NCBI RefSeq assembly: GCF_026151205.1
Contig: NC_087082.1
Span: 10,674,901 to 10,734,900 of the forward strand
Length of the DNA stretch: 60,000 nt
Source: Bolinopsis microptera
Lineage: Eukaryota; Ctenophora; Tentaculata; Lobata; Bolinopsidae
Direction: 5' to 3'
Every line of letters begins with the position of its first letter. Positions within the stretch are counted from its first letter, which is position 1. The position numbers were made by a program, and so were the translations under genes. Positions 54,401 through 60,000 of this stretch are shown here, piece after piece. The notes under the pieces were generated by a model that saw nothing but the letters and a program-made list of their open reading frames with translations, was not told the origin of the DNA and did no database searches.

Positions 54401-54850
54401 CAAGTGCTTGTCCTATGTGCGTTGACCGAGAGGACTGTCTCACACTTTGATCTCGGACAGTGCCCGGCTATTGCCCAAATTAGAGGTCAATATTATTTCC
54501 GGGACTACAACCTCTCCGTCAATATATTAGTATAAGTGCCAGAGGAGCTGGACCAGACTGGTGTAACATAGCGACTACTCACGAGTCACGAGTCGTCTTA
54601 GTTCGCCTTTCTCTTCTACTTCACTATATACACCCAGCCACCACTTAAGTGTTCATCTATGACACATCCCACCACACTTACCATCATCCTTGATTACACA
54701 TTCTGATTCCACTGGCATCCTCCCATAGGACTGCCATACCCCAGAGGTAGGCAAAGCATCCTTTCGTGGGCCACCCAGGCCAGCCTCTCTAAAAAATTGT
54801 TAACATATTTTTTAAATGCCGGGAATAATATGTTACTGAGCGGGCTCAGC
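54401..54850 (+). repeat. Probable LINE 3' fragment
   Basis: TGCCATACCCCAGAGGTAGG, AGCATCC, TTCGTGGGCCACCCAGG and CCTCTC resemble, in the opposite orientation, the end of the LINE at 57965-58564 (GCCACACCCCAAAGG, TTGTGGGCCACCTAGGTCCC on its strand). No RT motif is seen in this copy. Confidence 0.45.
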
Positions 54851-54860
54851 CTGCTCATTC

Positions 54861-54921
54861 TTTATGAACATAATCTTTAAGAACATAATCTTTATGAACA
54901 TAATCTTTATGAACATAATAA
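54861..54921. repeat. 15-bp tandem repeat, four copies
   Basis: CTTTATGAACATAAT units, one with CTTTAAGAACATAAT. Confidence 0.85.
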
Positions 54922-54952
54922 ACTGGGGTGAGGGGTCCCCTGGTAAGGGCCA

Positions 54953-55353
54953 AGGGGTGAGGGGTGAGGGGTGAGGGGTGAGGGGTGAGGGGTGAGGGGT
55001 GAGGGGTGAGGGTGAGGGGTGAGGGGTGAGGGGTGAGGGGTGAGGGGTGAGGGGTGAGGGGTGAGGGGTGAGGGGTGAGGGGTGAGGGGTGAGGGGTGAG
55101 GGGTGAGGGGTGAGGGGTGAGGGGTGAGGGGTGAGGGGTGAGGGGTGAGGGGTGAGGGGTGAGGGGTGAGGGGTGAGGGGTGAGGGGTGAGGGGTGAGGG
55201 GTGAGGGGTGAGGGGTGAGGGGTGAGGGGTGAGGGGTGAGGGGTGAGGGGTGAGGGGTGAGGGGTGAGGGGTGAGGGGTGAGGGGTGAGGGGTGAGGGGG
55301 GGGTGAGGGGTGAGGGGTGAGGGGTGAGGGGTGAGGGGTGAGGGGTGAGGGGT
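54953..55353. repeat. 7-bp satellite GGGGTGA, about 57 copies
   Basis: Nearly pure (GGGGTGA)n with one unit lacking a G near 55010 and one G-run expansion near 55298. It is followed by looser GTCCCCAGGTAAGG repeats to about 55445. Runs of four G every 7 bases could form G-quadruplexes. Confidence 0.95.
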
Positions 55354-55511
55354 CCCCAGGTAAGGGGTCCTCAGGTAAGGGGTCCTCAGGTAAGGCGTCC
55401 CTAGGTAATAAGGTAAGGACTAAGGGGTGAGGGTCCCCAGGTAAGGAATGTATGTGTCATACTAAGACTAGAAGTATGTGACATATCACATGAGACATCC
55501 TATTCCTACCA

Positions 55512-55878
55512 TTACCAACGTATCAGGCTCAACTGGATACATAACCGGAATTGGTACTGAGCAGCAACTTGATCATCCGCATCGAGTCGATAGACTTGCA
55601 GTTTTATTCCCCGCCTGATTAATTTCGTGAAGCGATATTTGCAATTTGCATAGTCAAACTTCGGTAAATTGTTACAATTTCCAGGCCGCCTCCCATGGAC
55701 GTGGGCCACGTTGATCCCAGCTCCTCTTCAGTTGCAGTTACACTCTGTCCCAGCCCCTACTTATGTGAACCGCGTATTAACTGGTCGAAGCCTTAGTATT
55801 AATGCTTTTCATGCAAACAAGTTAAAACGAATCTTTTATGTCATGTATCCTGGGTTTGGACAGAATATGCCCGCTTAA
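55512..55878 (+). other. Possible 3'-terminal exon, unassigned
   Basis: An acceptor-like TTACAATTTCCAG at 55671-55683 is followed by GC-richer sequence open in two frames: one ends NKLKRIFYVMYPGFGQNMPA, the other starts at a well-placed ATG and ends PRINWSKP. AATAAA near 55911 could be its poly-A signal. Neither translation resembles a known family and nothing supports one over the other. Confidence 0.25.
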
Positions 55879-56041
55879 AATACTTCCATCGCGTTACATT
55901 ACATAATTCTCAATAAATGTATAATAGATTTGTAGTGTTGTAATTAGTATATTTCACCTTATCTCTTTAAAATTTTGTACGCGTCAGACTGATCATCATT
56001 AATTTACTTAAACCCTTTACTAGGATCATTATAAATGCAAC

Positions 56042-56908
56042 ATGGCAAGATTTCTGTCGAAGCTAAAGCACGTGATAAAGATCAATGACATAACCCCAGC
56101 ACTCCTTGAGAAATGGGGGCCCGAGGAGTGTGCCACGAGGAGTGTCTTGGCCACAGCCTATCGTCTGACTCATTACCTGAACTGGGATGATCTCATATAC
56201 GGCCACATAACCACCAGGATCCCAGGAAACGAGGACCATCTCCTTATTAACCCGTACGGGATACATTACACCGAGGTCACAGCGAGTAACCTTATAAAAA
56301 TCAATTCTGCAGGCAAGCTGGTTGATCAGGGGTCCGCTAAGTTCCCGTTTCAACCCACAGGAGCTGTCATTCACTCAGCCATCCACACAAACAGACCTGA
56401 CCTTGGGTGCCTGATGCACATTCACTCGGAGCCTGGTATAGCCGTGTCTGCAGCAGTGGAGAAAATCGAGCCCATCATTCAAGCGAATGTGGAGTTGGGG
56501 GAAATCAGCTACCATGACTTTAGAGGAGTGATATTTAATTCGGAGGACAAGGAACCACTAAGCAAGGACTTCCCAGCTCCCTCCAAGACTTTGATAATGC
56601 GAAACCACGGCCTCCTCACAGGAGGAGAAACTATCGAGGAGGCGTTCAACAAGATGCACTTCCTCCACCAAGTGTGCCAGTGTTATGTTAACTGTGGATA
56701 CATTCACACCCCCATACCGGCTAGCAAACTCATCAACCAGCAAATTCTGGAGAGTTCCGTCTACGGGAATGAAGAGTGCAGGTACGATACAGCTCCAGGT
56801 GTGCAAGAATTCGAGGCATTGGCTCGATTGCTTGATTACCAAGGCTTGGAAACTGGGTATCCGTACAGCGAGGCTTCCAAACATATCCTCGAACGAAACA
56901 TAAAGTGA
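56042..56908 (+). CDS. Class II aldolase/adducin-fold protein (adducin head-like), single exon
   Basis: A 288-residue frame from ATG at 56042 (context CAACATGGCA). Residues about 30-240 form the class II aldolase/adducin N-terminal domain: LIYGHITTRIPG, LINPYGIHYTEVTASNLIKI, HSAIHTNRPDLGCLMHIHSE, ELGEISYHDF and RNHGLLTGGETIEEAF. The wording is closest to the head domain of adducins, but the neck, tail and basic C-terminal segment of adducin are absent. The zinc ligands of class II aldolases appear kept as His126, His128 and His189, while the usual catalytic Glu region reads GAVIHSAIH. It could be a cytosolic enzyme of sugar-phosphate type or a structural relative. Having no intron, unlike the neighbouring genes, it may come from a retrocopy or simply be a compact gene. 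Confidence 0.85.
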   Translation: MARFLSKLKHVIKINDITPALLEKWGPEECATRSVLATAYRLTHYLNWDDLIYGHITTRIPGNEDHLLINPYGIHYTEVTASNLIKINSAGKLVDQGSAKFPFQPTGAVIHSAIHTNRPDLGCLMHIHSEPGIAVSAAVEKIEPIIQANVELGEISYHDFRGVIFNSEDKEPLSKDFPAPSKTLIMRNHGLLTGGETIEEAFNKMHFLHQVCQCYVNCGYIHTPIPASKLINQQILESSVYGNEECRYDTAPGVQEFEALARLLDYQGLETGYPYSEASKHILERNIK

Positions 56909-57000
56909 GCACAAAAAGTACACGAGATGAATACTGAACAGTAACATTTTAATGAACAGATCACAGTTACAATGCATTCGTTTGGTTTAAAATCTGAAAA

Positions 57001-57030
57001 TGAATAAAAACAATATCTAATAAAAAGTGT
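57001..57030 (+). terminator. Poly-A signals of the adducin-like gene
   Basis: AATAAA within TGAATAAAAACAATATCTAA and again in TAATAAAAAGTG, about 95-115 bases past the stop codon. Confidence 0.6.
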
Positions 57031-57217
57031 TCGGAATTCGGATTCGATTTGAAGCTTTAAAGGTTTAAGCCTAGAAAATTTGATTGTTTAAAACTGATGA
57101 CTAATAACTGCTCATAACTGATATTTGTTGCATGTCTTTACCTTGATTTAAATCTTGGTGTTGTTGATAATGTAATTTTTACTGGAAGAAAATGACAGCG
57201 AACTGTTTTTGGTTCTA

Positions 57218-57645
57218 CCTTATCGGACTTTATTCGGACGGACATTACTTGAACGCTGGAGGCCCTAGCCTTCATCTTAATGTCCGTTCAAATAAAGTCC
57301 GTTCAATTAATGTCCGTCCAAGTTAAAGTCCGTTGAAATTTGTTCAAACATTTTTTCCATTTCGAACTTTTTGTCCAGCATATGACAACTTTTTAATGTC
57401 AGTCAATTTCAATAGCTATCATTAAACTAAACAATATCGTTGAATCAATAAAAACAAGGTATTTTTCTTCCTTGCGACTATTTTTTTTCTTCCTTAATCA
57501 TTTGCTAAAATTAAAAAAACCTCAAAAAAAAGATGAAAAAAATTCGGATTTTTGATGGTTTTGATCGCCTTCTAGCGTTCATATTAATGTCCGTTCATAA
57601 TTGTGTCCGTTCAAGTAATGTCCGTCCAAATAAGGTCCGATAAGG
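57218..57645. mobile_element. CCTTATCGG-family transposon, copy 4 (428-bp short form)
   Basis: The termini CCTTATCGGACTTTATTCGG and CCAAATAAGGTCCGATAAGG with TA on both sides (57216-57217, 57646-57647). Both ends have repeated GTCCGTYCAA-like motifs. The middle is shortened relative to copies 2 and 3, so this is a deletion derivative. Confidence 0.88.
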
Positions 57646-57964
57646 TAGTCATTCAGGTCCACCAAGAGAACGTGTTTAAAAAGTCAACTGACAGTCGAGT
57701 ATTATAATCATCATCCCGACTTTTACGCACCAAAAGGAAACTCACTAATCATTCCAAAAAGGTATAACAAATTTGGTATTGTAAAATTTGGTATTGTGAA
57801 GAAGCTCACATTTTCAAAAAAACAATGATACAAAAATGTTGAAAATCCGATCAAGTTTAATTTTATTGTGCACCTCTTATCAAATTTAAATTTAGTACAT
57901 GTCAGGATCAACACAATAGTTTTTTCTGCTCAGTATAAGCTAATTATTTTCCTTTTTTAAATAG
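57646..57964. other. No gene recognised
   Basis: AT-rich. A short duplication of AAATTTGGTATTGT occurs near 57768-57797. Confidence 0.3.
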
Positions 57965-58564
57965 AGAAGCGGGACCTAGGTGGCCCACAAAAGGATAGTA
58001 TGAAGATGCTCTGCTGCCTTTGGGGTGTGGCAACCCTCCAGGAATTAGAAGATGCCGGGGGAATCTATGAACAGCTACGAGTACGAAGGGGTAAAGTGGC
58101 AAGTAGAATGAGGGGAAATTGATAAAATTAAATATCCGAATGCTGCGCCGAGAGGATGATAAGTATAACCACTACCAGTACCAGAGATAATGAGCTAAAA
58201 CAGCACGAGAAAATGCATTAGGTCATTTCGGTTTATATTAGTCCAGTTCCTCGGGCAGTGGGCACAAGAAGGTGCTTAGTGCGAGTTGGCAATAGTATTA
58301 ATATGTTGGTTGTCAAAGACGTCGTTGGTGGTGAGGTAATATTCTAAAATAATCCTGAAAGTATTGCCCTGGCAGTTGTGCAATACAGTACCCAGCTTGA
58401 GCTTTTGCTAAATGTGCAATATCTGGGTACTGTCCAAGAAAGTGCGAGACAGTCTCTTCTTCATTGCCGCACGTAGGACAGGCAATTATGGTGATTGATT
58501 TGCAAATGGTACGGAGGTGATTGTTCAGACCACCGTGTCCCGCGCTTGATAAGGTGCAGTACAA
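57965..58564 (-). mobile_element. 5'-truncated LINE, C-terminal zinc knuckle and 3' UTR
   Basis: The minus frame 58564-58313 contains GHGGLNNHL, then ACPTCGNEEETVSHFLGQYP, the Cys/His pattern found at the C-terminus of R1/Jockey-type LINE proteins (the last Cys is replaced by Gln). The 3' region continues to the GGGCCACCTAGGTCCC stretch near 57970. No RT domain remains. Confidence 0.65.
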
Positions 58565-59150
58565 TTTTGTATATCTGTTGTTCTTACTGAGGATGGTGGC
58601 ATCATCAGTAAGCTATTTTAGGTTCAAAACTCATTAAGTGTTTGAGTAGAGTGTTACTGTTAGTGTTAGGGTTTTAAATAGTCTCTCAGGGCCATATACT
58701 TCTATTTTGGAAAACGTGTTTAAGTCAGTCACGTGATAGTCGAGTGTAAAGTTATTAATCAGATCATCCTTGGGCAGCGTTTGACTATTTAATTTAAGTC
58801 AGCTTTAATCTCAGTAAAAAGCATAACATTTTAACTAACAACCAAATGAACATTTTCAATTTTATACTTATACTTATAAAGGGCTTCTTTGGAGCCATAT
58901 CATGCAGCAGAGTGTCAATAATAATAATATTAGCGTGTCACGCGCAATCGCATATTCGTAATATCAGCTTTAAGCTATAACTCTATTACTATGCGTATAA
59001 AATAAACAAATGCGAATAATAAACGGAGAAACATCACTGAAATCTTATTACATATAGTTATACCTTGAGCCCTTGAGAAAGAAAAGAATTTAGACCTGAT
59101 GGCGATTTTTCTCACCAAGTTAACAGAGCCTGTCATCCCCATTTTATTCG
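58565..59150. other. No gene recognised
   Basis: AT-rich. GTTACTGTTAGTGTTAGGGTTTT near 58650 resembles 47050-47120 and is too short to be telomeric. Confidence 0.3.
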
Positions 59151-59349
59151 CATTATGATATTAGAGTTAGACGAGACTAAATAGTGCCTCCAATATTCAA
59201 TTTATTTATACTTTTATAGATTGCAACGGCCCTTAAGCGCTTGGTACATCGACTTTAATTCTATTTTAAGTCTATTATATAATTATCTGCACCCGGAAAT
59301 TAAAAACTGCAAAATCTTGCAGCTTCGGGAAATTAAATTACCACAATGA
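59151..59349. repeat. Internal fragment of the CCTTATCGG-family transposon
   Basis: AGATTGCAACGGCCCTTAAG, TTGGTACATCGACTTTAATT and CTTGCAGCTTCGGGAAATTA match 10615-10735 and 16740-16870. It is cut at CCACAATGA, where a Z repeat begins. Confidence 0.8.
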
Positions 59350-59790
59350 TCACAATGCTGGCAAGCATAACCATTGCCCTTATATTGACAACACTATTTA
59401 CCCCCTATACTATTATATCCCCTTTATTGTTTTACAGGCATTAAGACTCATCGAAAGTAGTTCAGCAGGTATATTTAAGTTTAAAACATTCTAATTCAAT
59501 GTTAAAGATGACAGGAATAAGAAATAGTTATGTGGAGGTTTTTAAGAAATTTGCGCAAAATACGCGCCAGCATGTTATACGAAATTAGGTAAAAAACCCA
59601 AAATCGCCATATCCAGGTGCCTTAAAAACCATGTTAAAATTGAGTTAGAAATCTGAAACTTTGCAGGGCGTCTAGACCTTGTCCAAATCGACTGTAAAAA
59701 AAATTCATGTTTCAGGAGTATCGGGAAATGGGTTTTATGGAACCCCTGTTTTACAACAGATTGTCGTGAAGCATATATATATATATATAG
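59350..59790 (+). repeat. Repeat family Z, nearly identical to 36341-36775
   Basis: Starts TCACAATGCTGGCAAGCATA directly after the A of the interrupted transposon fragment and runs through GTTTTACAACAGATTGTCG to an AT microsatellite at 59775-59790. What follows (GCCGGTGGCACATACTGG) is not the usual arm. Confidence 0.8.
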
Positions 59791-60000
59791 CCGGTGGCAC
59801 ATACTGGATGGCGGTTAGATGAGTACACTACTCTCACAAGCATCTCGAGTCTCTCGGTGATCCTGCCTCCACACCACACTCAGTCTGGACTCCCTTCCGG
59901 CCGACCGAACTATTTTCCTAATATCTCCTAATATAACTTTGATCGAACAAGCCTAAATTCATGATGCACTATAAACTTGATTTGAGACAGAAATTTTAAA
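59791..60000. other. Unassigned end of window
   Basis: Slightly more GC than its surroundings, with no frame or repeat recognised. Confidence 0.3.

Noticed and set aside
54953-55353. Interstitial telomere
   Set aside because: The unit GGGGTGA is not the animal telomere repeat, and the array is internal with unrelated flanks.

Overview
The window is nuclear DNA of a multicellular animal: spliced protein genes with GT-AG introns, a selenoprotein gene with an in-frame UGA and a eukaryotic SECIS element, LINE and Penelope-like retroelements, and many terminal-inverted-repeat DNA transposons. It is AT-rich and most of it is repeat. Gene content and the Penelope element would suit a marine invertebrate (for example a cnidarian), but the species cannot be fixed from the sequence alone.

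Left third (1-28.3 kb). Four minus-strand copies (A to D) of a two-exon gene of the gamma-butyrobetaine / trimethyllysine dioxygenase family lie in tandem, at 1-252 (cut by the window edge), 5286-6950, 13194-14667 and 24996-28268. Copies B and C look intact. Copy D has a LINE fragment inserted in frame in exon 1 and a DNA transposon in its intron. Between them lie a coiled-coil repeat exon (1506-1982), the 3' half of a rhodopsin-family GPCR (3346-3960, minus), a tRNA-derived SINE, nested mariner-like and hAT-like elements, duplicated flanks of the dioxygenase genes, and a Penelope-like element as a partial-plus-full tandem pair (18815-23594).

Middle (29.1-43.2 kb, plus strand). Seven exons encode the C-terminal 286 or so residues of cytosolic-type threonyl-tRNA synthetase. 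The last 46 or so bases of one exon plus its splice donor have been amplified into a 53-bp minisatellite of roughly 37 copies that fills the following intron and is itself split by an hAT-like transposon. The unit belonging to the real exon carries a 1-base deletion that makes a stop, and no 5' half of the gene is visible. About 450 bases downstream is an apparently complete three-exon selenoprotein F gene (41834-42557), preceded by nine TGACGT repeats and followed by a SECIS candidate at 43070-43129.

Right third (43.2-60 kb). This is repeat-dominated: a cluster of perfect hairpins with 3-base loops, a 3.3-kb foldback element, copies of a TA-flanked transposon family with CCTTATCGG termini, a 7-bp satellite, LINE tails, and one clear gene, an intronless adducin-head-like class II aldolase-fold protein (56042-56908, plus).

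The dioxygenases (carnitine synthesis), the tRNA synthetase, selenoprotein F and the adducin-like protein do not form an obvious pathway. The window mainly shows genes being duplicated, invaded and rearranged by repeats.
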